DNA of 64,000 nucleotides from Sphingomonas sp. HF-S4 (GCF_032911445.1 NZ_JAWJEJ010000001.1:2356001-2420000), one strand, 5' to 3'; counted from the first letter of the stretch, positions 34,251 through 43,762 are shown. Notes: generated by a model not told the origin, from the sequence alone. Program-made: numbers and translations.

Positions 34251-35789
34251 GTGACCGCCCCTGCCGTCCACCTCTGGCGCCTGTTCAAATGGGGCCGCAT
34301 CCTCGCGCGTCACGGCGCGCTGCGCGGGATCGAGCGCGACGCCAACACGCCCCGGCCGGTACGCCGTTTTGCTCGCATCCTACGCTTGGGAGCGAGCATT
34401 CCGGCCACCCCCCGCTATGCCGACGCCTTCCAGGCGATCGGCCCGGCCGCGATCAAGCTCGGCCAGACGCTCGCCACCCGCCCCGACCTGGTCGGCGAGG
34501 AAGCCGCGAACGACCTGCTCCGCCTCCAGGACGCGCTGCCGGCTTTGCCCTTCGCGGTGATCCGCCAGCGCATCGAATCCAGCTACGGCCGCCCGCTCGA
34601 GACCTTCTTCGCCAGCATCGAAGAAGCCCCGGTCGGCGCCGCATCGATCGCCCAGGTCCACCGCGCCGTCACCACCGATGGCCGCCAAGTCGCGGTCAAG
34701 GTGCTGCGCCCCGGCATCGAGGCCGAGTTCGCCCGCGCGATCGAGACCTATGAATGGGCCGCCGCCCAGGTCGAGGGCATGGGCGGCGAGGCTGCGCGCC
34801 TGCGCCCCCGCCTGATCATCGAGCATTTCAAGCGCTGGACCGCGCGCGAGCTCGATTTCCGCCGCGAAGCCGCCTCGGCCTCCGAGCTTGCCGAGGGCAT
34901 GACCGCCGAGCCCGACTTCTACGTGCCCGCGATCGACTGGCAGCGCACCACCGGCAAGGTGCTGACGCTCGAATGGCTCGACGGGATCAAGCTCTCCGAT
35001 CGCACCGCGCTGCTCGCCGCGGGGCACGACACCACCGCGCTCGCCGGCAAGCTGATCCGCGCGTTCCTGCGCCAGGCGATCGCCGAGGGCTTCTTCCATG
35101 CCGACATGCACCAGGGGAATCTCTTCGCGCTCCCCGATGGCCGCATCGCCGCGATCGACTTCGGCATCATGGGCCGGATCGACCGCCGCGCGCGCGTCTG
35201 GCTGGCGGAAATCCTCTACGGATTGATCACCGGCAACTACAAGCGCGTCGCCGAGATCCATTTCGAGGCAGGCTATGTCCCCTCGCACCACAATGTCGCC
35301 GAGTTCGCCACGGCGCTGCGTGCGGTCGGCGAGCCGATGCGCGGCCAGCCGGTCAAGGACATGAGCGTCGGCGCGATGCTCGACGGCCTGTTCAACATCA
35401 CGCGCGACTTCGACATGCAGACGCAACCGCATCTGCTGCTGCTGCAGAAGACGATGGTGATGGTCGAGGGCGTCGCGCGCGGGCTCGATCCCGAGATCAA
35501 CCTGTGGGAGACCTCGGGGCCCTTCGTCGGCGAATGGATCCGCACCGAGCTCGGGCCCGAGGCTGCGGTCGCCGACCGGATCATCACAGACCTGCGCACG
35601 CTCGCGCGGCTCCCCGAGCTGATCCGCAACATCGAGCTTCGCTATCCCGCCCCGGGCGGCGCCCCCCCTGCCCCGCCGCTGCGCGAGATCCAGGTCGTCC
35701 GCGTCGGCGGCGGCTGGCGCTATGCGGCAGTGGCGATCGGCGCCGCGGCGGCGAGTGCCGCGGGAATGTGGGCGGCGCTTACGCTCTGA
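34251..35789 (+). CDS. ubiB: Ubiquinone biosynthesis regulatory protein kinase-like UbiB
   Basis: 512 residues, ADCK/ABC1 atypical kinase family. KLGQTLATRPDLV is the KxGQ motif, APVGAASIAQVHRA the Ala-rich nucleotide loop, VAVKVLRPG the Lys strand, DMHQGNLFAL the catalytic loop and IDFGIMGRID the DFG-like metal site. A C-terminal membrane helix (YAAVAIGAAAASAAGMWAAL) anchors it. UbiB is needed for ubiquinone assembly at the membrane. The GTG at 34251 is chosen because it follows the ubiE stop by 5 nt; no clear ribosome site is present, suggesting coupling. Confidence 0.93.
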   Translation: MTAPAVHLWRLFKWGRILARHGALRGIERDANTPRPVRRFARILRLGASIPATPRYADAFQAIGPAAIKLGQTLATRPDLVGEEAANDLLRLQDALPALPFAVIRQRIESSYGRPLETFFASIEEAPVGAASIAQVHRAVTTDGRQVAVKVLRPGIEAEFARAIETYEWAAAQVEGMGGEAARLRPRLIIEHFKRWTARELDFRREAASASELAEGMTAEPDFYVPAIDWQRTTGKVLTLEWLDGIKLSDRTALLAAGHDTTALAGKLIRAFLRQAIAEGFFHADMHQGNLFALPDGRIAAIDFGIMGRIDRRARVWLAEILYGLITGNYKRVAEIHFEAGYVPSHHNVAEFATALRAVGEPMRGQPVKDMSVGAMLDGLFNITRDFDMQTQPHLLLLQKTMVMVEGVARGLDPEINLWETSGPFVGEWIRTELGPEAAVADRIITDLRTLARLPELIRNIELRYPAPGGAPPAPPLREIQVVRVGGGWRYAAVAIGAAAASAAGMWAALTL

Positions 35790-35795
35790 CCGAGT

Positions 35796-36833
35796 TCAAT
35801 ACGGCACGCTCAGCGTCGTCTTGACCCCGGCATGGGCGGGATCGAACTCGATCTTCGCCTGGAGGCTGCTCGCCATCGCGCGGACCAGCTTGGTGCCGAG
35901 CCCGGTGCCCTGGATCCGCCCGTCCGCGGGCATCCCGACGCCGTCATCCTCGACGCACAAGTGGAACTTCCCGTCCGACACGCGCGTCAGCTCGATCCGC
36001 ACTTCGCCCGGGGTCGTCGGGGCATAGGCGTATTTGCACGCGTTGGTGACGAGCTCGTTGACGATTACCCCGAGCGACACCGCACGGTCGGTCTTGAGCT
36101 TGATCGGCTCGGCATTCAGCTTGAGCGTGCGCGGCGAGCCCGGCGTCGACAAGGTCTGCTCGAGCTCGGCGATCAGCGCGCGGAGATAATCGTCCATCGA
36201 GACGAACTCGACATCGCCCGAGCTGTAGAGCCGGCGATGCACCTGCGCGATCGCCTGGATGCGCTGCTGGGTCTCGAGCAGCGCGCTCTTCGCCACCGTG
36301 TCGGTGAGCACGCTCGCCTGCATATGGACGAACGCCGAGACGAGCTGGAGGCTGTTCGACACGCGATGGTTGACTTCGCCGAGCAGCGCCTCGAGCCGCG
36401 CGTTGCTCGCACGCAGCTCGGCCTCGACGGCCTCCTTGGCAGTGCGCAGGCGCACCTTCTCGAGCGCCTGGTGGAAGCTGCTCGCCAGCAGGTCGAAGAA
36501 ATCGTCGCCCACCGTCTTGACGACATAGTCGACCGCGCCGGCCTTCAATGCCGCCACGGCGATCCGCGTCTCCTCGGACCCGGTGACATAGACCACCGGC
36601 GGGCAATCGGGCAGCGCGTGGAGCAGGTTGAGCGTAGTCAGCCCGTCCTGCCCCGGCATGTAATGGTCGACCGCGACCAGGTCATAGTCGCCGGCCCGCA
36701 CCATCTCGACGCCCTCGGCACCGCTCGCCGCGAGGCTCACGTCGAAGCCGCGCCGCGCCAGTCCACGCTGGGCGAGCCGCCTCAGCCCCTCGTCGTCGTC
36801 GATATAGAGGATATGGGCCGGGGCCGTGCTCAA
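35796..36833 (-). CDS. Response-regulator/histidine-kinase hybrid (HisKA_2 type)
   Basis: 345 residues. N-terminal receiver: acidic pocket YIDDDEG, phospho-acceptor Asp56 in VAVDHYMPGQDG, Lys in YVVKTV. After a coiled linker comes a HisKA_2 box LLGEVNHRVSNSLQLVSAFV (His156) and an HATPase with VNELVTNACKYAY, EDDGVGMP and GTGLGTKLVRA. Such receiver-plus-HWE/HisKA_2 proteins close phosphorelays by transferring output to a kinase. Its ATG overlaps the stop of the single-domain regulator upstream by 4 nt. No DNA-binding domain. Confidence 0.88.
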   Translation of the reverse strand: MSTAPAHILYIDDDEGLRRLAQRGLARRGFDVSLAASGAEGVEMVRAGDYDLVAVDHYMPGQDGLTTLNLLHALPDCPPVVYVTGSEETRIAVAALKAGAVDYVVKTVGDDFFDLLASSFHQALEKVRLRTAKEAVEAELRASNARLEALLGEVNHRVSNSLQLVSAFVHMQASVLTDTVAKSALLETQQRIQAIAQVHRRLYSSGDVEFVSMDDYLRALIAELEQTLSTPGSPRTLKLNAEPIKLKTDRAVSLGVIVNELVTNACKYAYAPTTPGEVRIELTRVSDGKFHLCVEDDGVGMPADGRIQGTGLGTKLVRAMASSLQAKIEFDPAHAGVKTTLSVPY

Positions 36834-37279
36834 TCGGCGTCCCCGACATCGGGGACCTGGATCACCGACAGGAACAGACCGAGCTGACGGATCGCGTCGG
36901 CGAAGTTCTCGTAGTTCACCGGCTTGGTGATGTAGACGTTGCAGCCGAGGTCGTAGCAGCGCTGGATCTCGACCTTGTCGTCGGTGGTGGTGAGCACCAC
37001 GACGGGCGTGCGCTTGAGCGGGCTGCCCTCGGCCTTGATCCGCGAGAGGATGTCGGTGCCGCTCATGTCGGGCAGGTTCAAGTCGAGCAGGATCAGCGCC
37101 GGGCCGTTCTGCGCAGGGCCGTGCGGCGAATCGTACAGATAGGCCAGGGCCGACGTGCCGTCGGTGAAGTGATGGATCGTGTTCGAGATCCCCGCGCGGC
37201 GGATGTTCTTCTCGATCAGACGGGCATGTCCCTCGTCGTCCTCGATCATCACGATGTTAACGGGCTGATGGTTGGTCAT
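36830..37279 (-). CDS. Single-domain response regulator, Rcp1-like
   Basis: 149 residues, receiver only: VMIEDDEGHARLIEKNIRRA with two acidic residues, ALILLDLNLPDMSG carrying the phospho-Asp, VVLTTTDD, and YITKPVNYENF with the Lys. The insertion PHGPAQNGP and overall layout match Rcp1-type regulators of phytochrome-linked kinases. GGGGGGAGAG precedes the ATG at 37279; a longer upstream frame lacks such a site. It sits between a CHASE3 kinase and a receiver-kinase, all overlapping or nearly so. Confidence 0.9.
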   Translation of the reverse strand: MTNHQPVNIVMIEDDEGHARLIEKNIRRAGISNTIHHFTDGTSALAYLYDSPHGPAQNGPALILLDLNLPDMSGTDILSRIKAEGSPLKRTPVVVLTTTDDKVEIQRCYDLGCNVYITKPVNYENFADAIRQLGLFLSVIQVPDVGDAD

Positions 37280-37283
37280 TTTT

Positions 37284-38768
37284 TCACTCTCCCCCCAGGT
37301 TGAGTATTCTTGGCAGCGAAAGCCTGAAGGTTGCGCCGCGGTCAAGCTCCGATCGCACTTCGATGAGCCCGCCCAGGCGATAGGCTAGCGCCCGGACATG
37401 CGCGAGGCCGATCCCCTCGCCCGGCTGGTCCTGCATCCCCGAGCGGCGGAACAGATCGAAGATGCGCTCGTGGTCGCGCGGATCCACGCCGCGGCCATTG
37501 TCGATGACTTCGATCACCACCCGCTCGCGCTCCTGGTGTCCGCGCACGCGGATCAGCCCCGGCCGGCCGGGCTGGAGATATTTGAGCGCGTTCTCGATCA
37601 GGTTGGAAAGGATCTGCTCGACCGCGAGCCGATCGCTGTCGATCCGGGGCAGCGGCTCGGCGCGGAGCTCGGCGCCGGCGTCGTTGACGCGCGACTGGAG
37701 CGTGTCGAAGATGTTCTGGGTCAGCGCGTTGAGGTCGATCGGCTCGACCGCGAGCGTCCGCCGCCCCTCGCGCGACAGCTTGAGGATCGCGTTGATCAGT
37801 CGGTCCATCTTCTGGGTCGAGGTGCGGATGAAACCGATCGCCTCGGGCAGGTCTTCGCGCACAGCCAGACGCACGGGCTCGCTGATCAGCTGGGGCGTGG
37901 CTTCCTCCAGCGTCTCGAGAAACGCCGAGACGGTGTTGCGCGCGGCGTCGAGCTCGGCGGTGAACCCCATCACGTTGACCAACGGCGAGCGCAGGTCGTG
38001 CGAGACGATATAGGCGAAGCGCTGGATCTCGGCATTGGCACGCAGCAGCTCGGACGTGCGCTCGTCGACCATCGCCTCGAGCCCCTGGTTGAGCCGGCGC
38101 AGCTCGATGCGCGATGCCGCGAGATCGCGGGTGTAGCGCAGCATCAGCGTCAGCGTCAGCGTCGCGACGAGGATCAGGAGCAGCCCCGCCACGGTCAGGA
38201 TAATGTAGAAGACGTTCTGCGAACGCGCCTGGCTGTCCTGGCGCGTGGCGAGCAGCGCGCGCTCGGTATTGGCCATTTCCTCGGAAACCTGGCGGACCCT
38301 GCGGATGAGCAGGACGGCGGGATCGTTCTCGAGCTTGCCTGCCCGGACGGCGCGCGCGCCCTCGAGCATCGTGGGATCGCGATAGACTTGCTGGCGCGCG
38401 AGCAGTTGGCGGAGTTCGCGAACGCGTTGCTGCTGCGCGGGATTGTCGCGCGTCTCGCTCTCGATGGCGCCCAAGGTCGCCGCCGCATTGTCGGCAGCCT
38501 CCTGCATCCGCTGGCGAAACAGCGGCCCGCCACCCAGCAGCACGCCGCGCCGTGCCGTCTCGGCGCGCTCGTTGAAGCTGGCAAAGGCGCCGAGCCTGGT
38601 CTGGAGGTTGAGCGTATGCTCCACCCACTCGGCATTGTCCGCGTTGCGCGATTGCACCCAGGCCGTGGCAACTCCCGCGGCGATCAGCGCGAGAAACCCG
38701 ACCGCAATGAGCGCGATCAGGCGGCGCGCGAGCCCCGGCTGGAGCTTTTCGAGGGACGTATCGGGCAT
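37284..38768 (-). CDS. CHASE3-domain sensor histidine kinase
   Basis: 494 residues. Membrane helix LIALIAVGFLALIAAGVATA, a helical CHASE3 sensor domain (about 45-185, TRLGAFASFNERAETARRG), second helix FYIILTVAGLLLILVATLTL, then HisKA with IVSHDLRSPLVNVMG (phospho-His) and an HATPase with LIENALKYL, DNGRGVDP and GEGIGLAHVRAL. It resembles kinases paired with Rcp1-like regulators. It heads a three-gene operon and is divergent from the membrane protein at 38864. Confidence 0.9.
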   Translation of the reverse strand: MPDTSLEKLQPGLARRLIALIAVGFLALIAAGVATAWVQSRNADNAEWVEHTLNLQTRLGAFASFNERAETARRGVLLGGGPLFRQRMQEAADNAAATLGAIESETRDNPAQQQRVRELRQLLARQQVYRDPTMLEGARAVRAGKLENDPAVLLIRRVRQVSEEMANTERALLATRQDSQARSQNVFYIILTVAGLLLILVATLTLTLMLRYTRDLAASRIELRRLNQGLEAMVDERTSELLRANAEIQRFAYIVSHDLRSPLVNVMGFTAELDAARNTVSAFLETLEEATPQLISEPVRLAVREDLPEAIGFIRTSTQKMDRLINAILKLSREGRRTLAVEPIDLNALTQNIFDTLQSRVNDAGAELRAEPLPRIDSDRLAVEQILSNLIENALKYLQPGRPGLIRVRGHQERERVVIEVIDNGRGVDPRDHERIFDLFRRSGMQDQPGEGIGLAHVRALAYRLGGLIEVRSELDRGATFRLSLPRILNLGGE

Positions 38769-38863
38769 TGCAAGCCTCTCTAGGGGGCGGACGCGCCGCT
38801 AGCAACGGCGGCACGCACCGCCCCTCGACACCGGTGCTCCCGCGCGTGTAGTTCCGCGCTCTT

Positions 38864-39991
38864 ATGGCCCGCATCGCCACCGGCACATTCTGGCTCGCCA
38901 CCCCCAGCCGCTTCGCAGCGCTGGGAAGAGCGCGCGCGCGGATCGTGCTCGGGGCGCTGGTGCTGCTGCTCCTCGCCTGCATGACCGCGCTGACCGTCGC
39001 CGATCCCGCCGCGGTTGGCGGTGCCGGGCCGGCTGCGATCCAACCGTCCGATCAGACCGACCTGATGCTTTACGAAAAGATCGTCGCAGGCGTTAAGGGC
39101 GGCGGCGATTACTACACCGTCGCAACCGATGCGCTGCGCTCGGGCGGCTATCCCTTGCGCCCCTTCCTCACGGTGCGGATGCCGTCGCTGGCGGTGGTCC
39201 AGGGGCACCTGCCCGATTGGGCGCCGACGATGCTGCTTTATCTGCTCGCCGCGACGGTCGCGATGGTCTGGGCGCTGCGGCTCGGCGCCGCGCTGCCGCG
39301 CCTGTTGCCGCGCGTCGCCGCCGCGCTGCTGCTGGTCGGATCGATGCTCGCCTTCCTCCAGGCCGGGCTCGCCGCGTTTCACGAGATCTGGGCGGGGCTG
39401 CTGATCGCCTTGTCGCTTGGGGTGCGCCGCCCTGGGCGCTGGACCGAAGCCGTTGCCTTCGGGCTCGCCGCGATGCTGATCCGCGAGACCGCCGCGCTCT
39501 ACGCGCTCGTCATGCTGGCGATGGCGTGGCTCGAGGGCGAGCGGCGCGAGGCGCTGGGCTGGCTCGCCGCGCTCGCGCTGTTCGCCGCCGCGCTTGCCGC
39601 GCATGCCTGGGCGGTGACGGGCGCCACTGGCCCGCTCGACCCCGCCTCGCCGGGCTGGAGCGGGCTGCTCGGCTTCGGCTTCTTCGTCAAGGCGGTCAGC
39701 TTCGCCACCGCGCTCCAGCTCCTGCCGATCGCCGGTGCCGCCTTGCTCGTTGGGCTCGCCTTGTTCGGTTGGGCGGCGTGGAACGACCCGGCGGGACTGC
39801 GCATGCTCGTGACGCTTGCCGCCTACGCCGCCGCGATCAGCATCTTCGCGCGCAGCGACACCTTCTATTGGGGCCTGATGGTCGCCCCAATTTTCCTCGT
39901 CGGCTTGGTGTTCGTGCCCGACGGCCTGCGCGACCTGCTGCGCCCGCGTCTCGACAAGCCGCGCATCACCGTGACAAGGGTCGCCCGATGA
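38864..39991 (+). CDS. Polytopic membrane protein of unknown function
   Basis: 375 residues with about nine predicted membrane helices (for example IVLGALVLLLLACMTALTV, LLYLLAATVAMVWALRLG and AAALLLVGSMLAFLQAGLAA). A soluble loop after helix one (QPSDQTDLMLYEKIVAGVKG) is followed by GGDYYTVATDALRSGGYPLR; such a loop plus the RETAALYALVMLAMAWLEGE segment recalls GT-C type glycosyltransferases, but no catalytic motif is certain. Its TGA overlaps the coaBC ATG by 4 nt, an unexpected coupling with coenzyme A synthesis. Confidence 0.75.
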   Translation: MARIATGTFWLATPSRFAALGRARARIVLGALVLLLLACMTALTVADPAAVGGAGPAAIQPSDQTDLMLYEKIVAGVKGGGDYYTVATDALRSGGYPLRPFLTVRMPSLAVVQGHLPDWAPTMLLYLLAATVAMVWALRLGAALPRLLPRVAAALLLVGSMLAFLQAGLAAFHEIWAGLLIALSLGVRRPGRWTEAVAFGLAAMLIRETAALYALVMLAMAWLEGERREALGWLAALALFAAALAAHAWAVTGATGPLDPASPGWSGLLGFGFFVKAVSFATALQLLPIAGAALLVGLALFGWAAWNDPAGLRMLVTLAAYAAAISIFARSDTFYWGLMVAPIFLVGLVFVPDGLRDLLRPRLDKPRITVTRVAR

Positions 39992-41259
39992 AACGCATCC
40001 TGCTGATCGTCGGCGGCGGCATCGCCGCGTACAAGGCCTGCGAGCTCGTCCGGCGGTGCCGGAAAGCCGGGATCGGCGTGAAGGTCGTCCTCACCGAAGG
40101 GGGCAGCCATTTCGTCACGCCGATGACGCTCGCCGCCCTCTCCGAGAACCAGGTCTATACGACGCTCTGGGACCTCAAGGACGAGGCCGAGATGGGGCAT
40201 ATCCAGCTGAGCCGCGAGGCCGATCTGGTCGTGGTCGCCCCCGCCACCGCCGATCTGCTCGCCAAGATGGCCGCCGGGCTCGCCGACGATCTCGCCACCA
40301 CCTTGCTGCTCGCCACCGACAAGCCCGTCCTGGCCGCCCCGGCGATGAACGTCCGCATGTGGGGCCACGCCGCCACGCGCCGCAACGTCGCCCAGCTTCG
40401 TAACGATGGCGTAACGATCCTCGAGCCCGACGAAGGCCCGATGGCCTGTGGCGAATACGGCCCAGGCCGCCTGCCCGAGCCCGAGGCGATCCTCGCGGCG
40501 ATCCGGGACGCGCTCTCCACCGTTCGCCCTGAGCTTGTCGAAGCGCCGCTTTTCTCTTCGGGTGTTGGAGAAAAGAAGAACAACCCTTCGACAAGCTCAG
40601 GGCGAACGGGTGCGTTGAATGGCAAGCACATCCTCGTCACCGCCGGCCCCACCCACGAGCCGATCGACCCGGTCCGCTACATCGCCAACCGCTCGTCGGG
40701 CCGCCAGGGCTATGCCATCGCCGGGGCGCTCGCCGCGCTCGGTGCGAAGGTCACGCTGGTCAGCGGCCCGGTCACCCTGGCCACTCCGCCGGGCGTCACC
40801 CGCGTCGATGTCGAGACCGCACAGCAAATGGCCGATACCGTCACGTCCGCCCTCCCCGCCGACGCCGCGGTGATGGTCGCCGCGGTCGGCGACTGGCGCG
40901 CCGAGACCGCGGTGCAGAAGCTCAAGAAGGGCGATACCCCGCCGTCGCTCGCTCTCTCCGAGAACCCCGACATCCTCGCCCTTCTCGCCCACGGCCCGCA
41001 CCGCCCCGGGCTGGTCGTCGGTTTCGCCGCCGAGACCGAAAAGGTGATCGAGCACGCCACCGCTAAGCGCACCCGCAAAGGCGCCGACTGGATCGTCGCC
41101 AACGATGTCTCCGGTGACGTGATGGGCGGCGAGGCCAATGCCGTCCACCTCGTCACCGCCGACGGCGTCGAGAGCTGGGAACGCCTCCCCAAGGGCGAAG
41201 TCGCCCGTCGCCTGGCGTCACGCATCGCCGACGCGCTCACCACCGCTCCCAAGGACTGA
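39988..41259 (+). CDS. coaBC: Bifunctional phosphopantothenoylcysteine decarboxylase/synthase with in-frame repeat
   Basis: 423 residues. CoaC half: [19 protein letters not shown] (FMN site), APAMNVRMW, and [14 protein letters not shown] with the active-site Cys. CoaB half: [49 protein letters not shown] and a LKKGD Lys pair. It makes 4'-phosphopantetheine from phosphopantothenate, cysteine and CTP. Residues 178-207 ([20 protein letters not shown] to PSTSSGRTG) are encoded by a 90-nt palindromic element exactly in the linker between halves. Overlaps the preceding membrane-protein gene; dut follows. Confidence 0.95.
   Translation: MKRILLIVGGGIAAYKACELVRRCRKAGIGVKVVLTEGGSHFVTPMTLAALSENQVYTTLWDLKDEAEMGHIQLSREADLVVVAPATADLLAKMAAGLADDLATTLLLATDKPVLAAPAMNVRMWGHAATRRNVAQLRNDGVTILEPDEGPMACGEYGPGRLPEPEAILAAIRDALSTVRPELVEAPLFSSGVGEKKNNPSTSSGRTGALNGKHILVTAGPTHEPIDPVRYIANRSSGRQGYAIAGALAALGAKVTLVSGPVTLATPPGVTRVDVETAQQMADTVTSALPADAAVMVAAVGDWRAETAVQKLKKGDTPPSLALSENPDILALLAHGPHRPGLVVGFAAETEKVIEHATAKRTRKGADWIVANDVSGDVMGGEANAVHLVTADGVESWERLPKGEVARRLASRIADALTTAPKD
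40520..40609. repeat. Palindromic repeat, family B copy 2, inside coaBC
   Basis: Perfect 24-nt arms (CCGTTCGCCCTGAGCTTGTC plus GAAG and its complement), with a nested CTTTTCTC/GAGAAAAG stem. Total 90 nt, 30 codons, no stop in the coaBC frame. Confidence 0.95.
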
Positions 41260-41260
41260 C

Positions 41261-41710
41261 ATGCTCGCCCCGATCAATATCCAGATTCAGCGCCTCCCGC
41301 ATGGCGAGGGGCTCCCCCTCCCCGCTTATGCCACCAGCGGCGCCGCCGGGATGGACGTGGTCGCCGCCGAGGATCTCATGCTCGATCCCGGCAAGCGCCA
41401 CGCCGTCGCCACCGGCTTCGCGATGGCGATCCCAGAAGGCTATGAAGTCCAGGTCCGCCCGCGCTCCGGACTCGCGCTCAAGCACGGCATCACCTGCCTC
41501 AACACGCCCGGCACGATCGACAGCGACTATCGCGGCGAAGTGAAGGTGATCCTCGCCAATCTCGGCGACGCGCCCTTCGCGATCGCCCGGGGCGACCGCA
41601 TCGCCCAGCTCGTCTCCGCCCCCGTCCAGCGCGCCGACCTGACCGAAGTGGAAACACTCGACGAGACCGCGCGCGGCGCCGGCGGGTTCGGCTCGACCGG
41701 GACGCGATGA
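41261..41710 (+). CDS. dut: dUTP diphosphatase
   Basis: 149 residues, trimeric dUTPase. Five motifs in order: [54 protein letters not shown] and the C-terminal [10 protein letters not shown]. It hydrolyses dUTP to dUMP, keeping uracil out of DNA and supplying thymidylate synthesis. It starts 1 nt after coaBC, the widespread coaBC-dut pairing, and its TGA overlaps the next ATG. Confidence 0.97.
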   Translation: MLAPINIQIQRLPHGEGLPLPAYATSGAAGMDVVAAEDLMLDPGKRHAVATGFAMAIPEGYEVQVRPRSGLALKHGITCLNTPGTIDSDYRGEVKVILANLGDAPFAIARGDRIAQLVSAPVQRADLTEVETLDETARGAGGFGSTGTR

Positions 41711-42516
41711 GCTTTAGCGACGCCCAGCTCGATCGCTATGCCCGGCACATCGTGCTGCGCGAGGTCGGCGGGGCGGGCCAGACCAAGCTGCTGGCAAGCC
41801 ATGTCCTGCTGATCGGCGCGGGCGGGATCGGATCGCCCGCAATCCAATATCTCGCCGCCGCGGGCGTCGGCCGGATCAGCGTCGTCGACGACGATACGGT
41901 CGCGCTCTCGAACCTCCAGCGCCAGACGCTCTACGGCACGGGACAGATCGGCATCGCCAAGGTCGAGGCGGCGCGTGAGGCCGTCGCCCGGCTCAACCCC
42001 GATGTCCGCTTCGACGCCGTCGCGGCGCGGATCGATGCGGGCAACGCCGCCCGCATCCTCGCCGAGCTGGCGCCCGACGCGATTCTCGACGGTTCGGACA
42101 ATTTCGCCACCCGCCTTGCCGTCGCCGACGCCGCGCTCGCCGCGCACATCCCGCTGGTCGCCGCCGCCGTCGCCGAGTTCGAGGGCCAGCTCGGCACCTT
42201 CCGCGGCTGGGAAGCCGACAAGCCGTGCTACCGCTGCTTCGTCGGCGGCGATCCCGAACGTCCCGAGGCGACGTGCGCCGAGCAGGGCGTGCTCGGGGCA
42301 CTCACCGGCGTGATGGGCAGCCTCGCCGCTCTCGAGGCGATCCGCGCGATCGCCCCCTTCGGCGAGGACAGCGCCGGCAAGCTCCTGCTGGTCGACGCTC
42401 TGGCGCTACGCTTCCGCAGCCTGACGCTGCCCAAGGATCCGGGCTGCCCGGCCTGCGCCGGCGCTCAGGTCGGATCTAGCTCCAGCGGGATCATCCCCCA
42501 GCCGTCGAACGCATAA
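41707..42516 (+). CDS. moeB: E1-like adenylyltransferase (MoeB/ThiF/HesA family)
   Basis: 269 residues. [20 protein letters not shown] and [20 protein letters not shown] form the ATP-binding Rossmann start; [19 protein letters not shown] carries the Arg finger region; zinc Cys pairs are CYRC and CPAC. It probably activates MoaD or ThiS C-termini by adenylation. No molybdopterin or thiamine gene is adjacent, so MoeB versus ThiF cannot be settled from sequence. Translation is coupled to dut. Confidence 0.88.
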   Translation: MSFSDAQLDRYARHIVLREVGGAGQTKLLASHVLLIGAGGIGSPAIQYLAAAGVGRISVVDDDTVALSNLQRQTLYGTGQIGIAKVEAAREAVARLNPDVRFDAVAARIDAGNAARILAELAPDAILDGSDNFATRLAVADAALAAHIPLVAAAVAEFEGQLGTFRGWEADKPCYRCFVGGDPERPEATCAEQGVLGALTGVMGSLAALEAIRAIAPFGEDSAGKLLLVDALALRFRSLTLPKDPGCPACAGAQVGSSSSGIIPQPSNA

Positions 42517-42674
42517 GCCTTCGGCTCGGTCGCGATGTCCGGTGACGGATCGATCTGCTGCTCGGCCACCGTCAATTCGGCGACATCCCCATCCACTTGC
42601 GGCTCTTGCACGGCCGTAACTCCCTCTGATGCCGCGCGTACTACGCCTGTTTTCAACAGGATGGGAGTCCCCAT
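42465..42674 (-). CDS. Small orphan protein, convergent with moeB
   Basis: About 69 residues from an ATG at 42674 (an in-frame ATG at 42716 adds 14). Not recognised. The C-terminal two-thirds, ending [17 protein letters not shown], use strongly GC-rich third positions like real genes, and the acidic middle (DVAELTVAEQQIDPSPDIA) looks disordered. The last 52 nt overlap the convergent moeB end, which raises doubt. Possibly a sphingomonad-specific conserved small protein. Confidence 0.45.
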   Translation of the reverse strand: MGTPILLKTGVVRAASEGVTAVQEPQVDGDVAELTVAEQQIDPSPDIATEPKAYAFDGWGMIPLELDPT

Positions 42675-42757
42675 GCTTGACTTGATCTCGCTGAGCCGCT
42701 GGTAACCTTTTCCCATTAGCCGGGGCCGGAACGGTTCGATACAAAAGGCAGGAGCGT

Positions 42758-43762
42758 ATGGCGGGCAAGCGGGTATTGGTGACGGGCGCGGCCGGGTTCA
42801 TCGGCTTCCACACCAGCGAGAAGCTGCTCCAGCAGGGGCACACCGTGCTCGGCGTCGACAATTTCTCGGCCTATTACGACGTCGCGCTCAAGGAAGCCCG
42901 CACCGACATTCTACAAAACCACGCCGAATATTCGCTCGCCCGCGTCTCGATCGAGGACCAGCCCGCGCTCGCCGCCGCCTGGACCGCGTTCAAGCCCGAC
43001 ACGGTGATCCACCTCGCTGCCCAGGCCGGCGTGCGCTATTCGATCGACGAGCCCGCCAGCTATATCGGCACCAACCTGGTCGGCACGCACAACATTCTCG
43101 AGCTCGCCCGCCATCATCCGGTCAAGCACCTCCTCGCCGCCTCGACCAGTTCGGTCTACGGCGCCAACACGCAGATGCCGTTCGAAGAAATCCAGCGCAC
43201 CCAGACGCCCTTGAGCCTCTACGCCGCCACCAAGGGCGCGACCGAGCTGATGGGCCACAGCTACAGCCACCTCTTCGGCACCCCGATGACCTTCTTCCGC
43301 TTCTTCACGGTCTATGGTCCCTGGGGGCGGCCCGACATGGCGCTGTTCAAGTTCGCCAAGGCAATGCTCGAAGGGCGCCCGATCGACGTCTATAACAACG
43401 GCAACATGGTGCGCGACTTCACCTATATCGACGATCTCGCCGAATCGATCGTCCGCCTGACCGATGCGATTCCCGGCCGCGAGCCGGTGGAGGGCGACAG
43501 CCTCTCCCCCGTCGCGCCCTTCCGCACCGTCAACATCGGCAACGGCCAGCCCACTCCGCTGATGGACTATATCGGCGCGCTGGAGGCGGCGCTCGGCCGC
43601 GAGGCGATCAAGAACTTCCTGCCGATGCAGCAGGGCGACGTCCCCGCCACCGAGGCCTCGTCGGCGCTGCTCGAGCGGCTCACCGGCTTCAAGCCCTCGA
43701 CCCCCCCGGCGCAGGGCGTTGCGCGTTTCGTCGATTGGTATCTGGCGCATTATCAATCCTGA
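42758..43762 (+). CDS. UDP-glucuronate 4-epimerase-type nucleotide-sugar epimerase
   Basis: 334 residues, extended short-chain dehydrogenase. NAD site VLVTGAAGFIGFH, active-site STSSVYG and YAATK, and substrate segments FFRFFTVYGPWGRPDMALFK and MVRDFTYIDDLAESI. The DNFSAYYDVALKEAR segment is typical of UDP-glucuronate 4-epimerases (LpsL/CapI-like). It supplies UDP-galacturonate, or, given the neighbouring UDP-GlcNAc dehydrogenase, possibly UDP-GalNAcA as in the TviB/TviC pair. GGCAGGAGC precedes the ATG. Confidence 0.88.
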   Translation: MAGKRVLVTGAAGFIGFHTSEKLLQQGHTVLGVDNFSAYYDVALKEARTDILQNHAEYSLARVSIEDQPALAAAWTAFKPDTVIHLAAQAGVRYSIDEPASYIGTNLVGTHNILELARHHPVKHLLAASTSSVYGANTQMPFEEIQRTQTPLSLYAATKGATELMGHSYSHLFGTPMTFFRFFTVYGPWGRPDMALFKFAKAMLEGRPIDVYNNGNMVRDFTYIDDLAESIVRLTDAIPGREPVEGDSLSPVAPFRTVNIGNGQPTPLMDYIGALEAALGREAIKNFLPMQQGDVPATEASSALLERLTGFKPSTPPAQGVARFVDWYLAHYQS

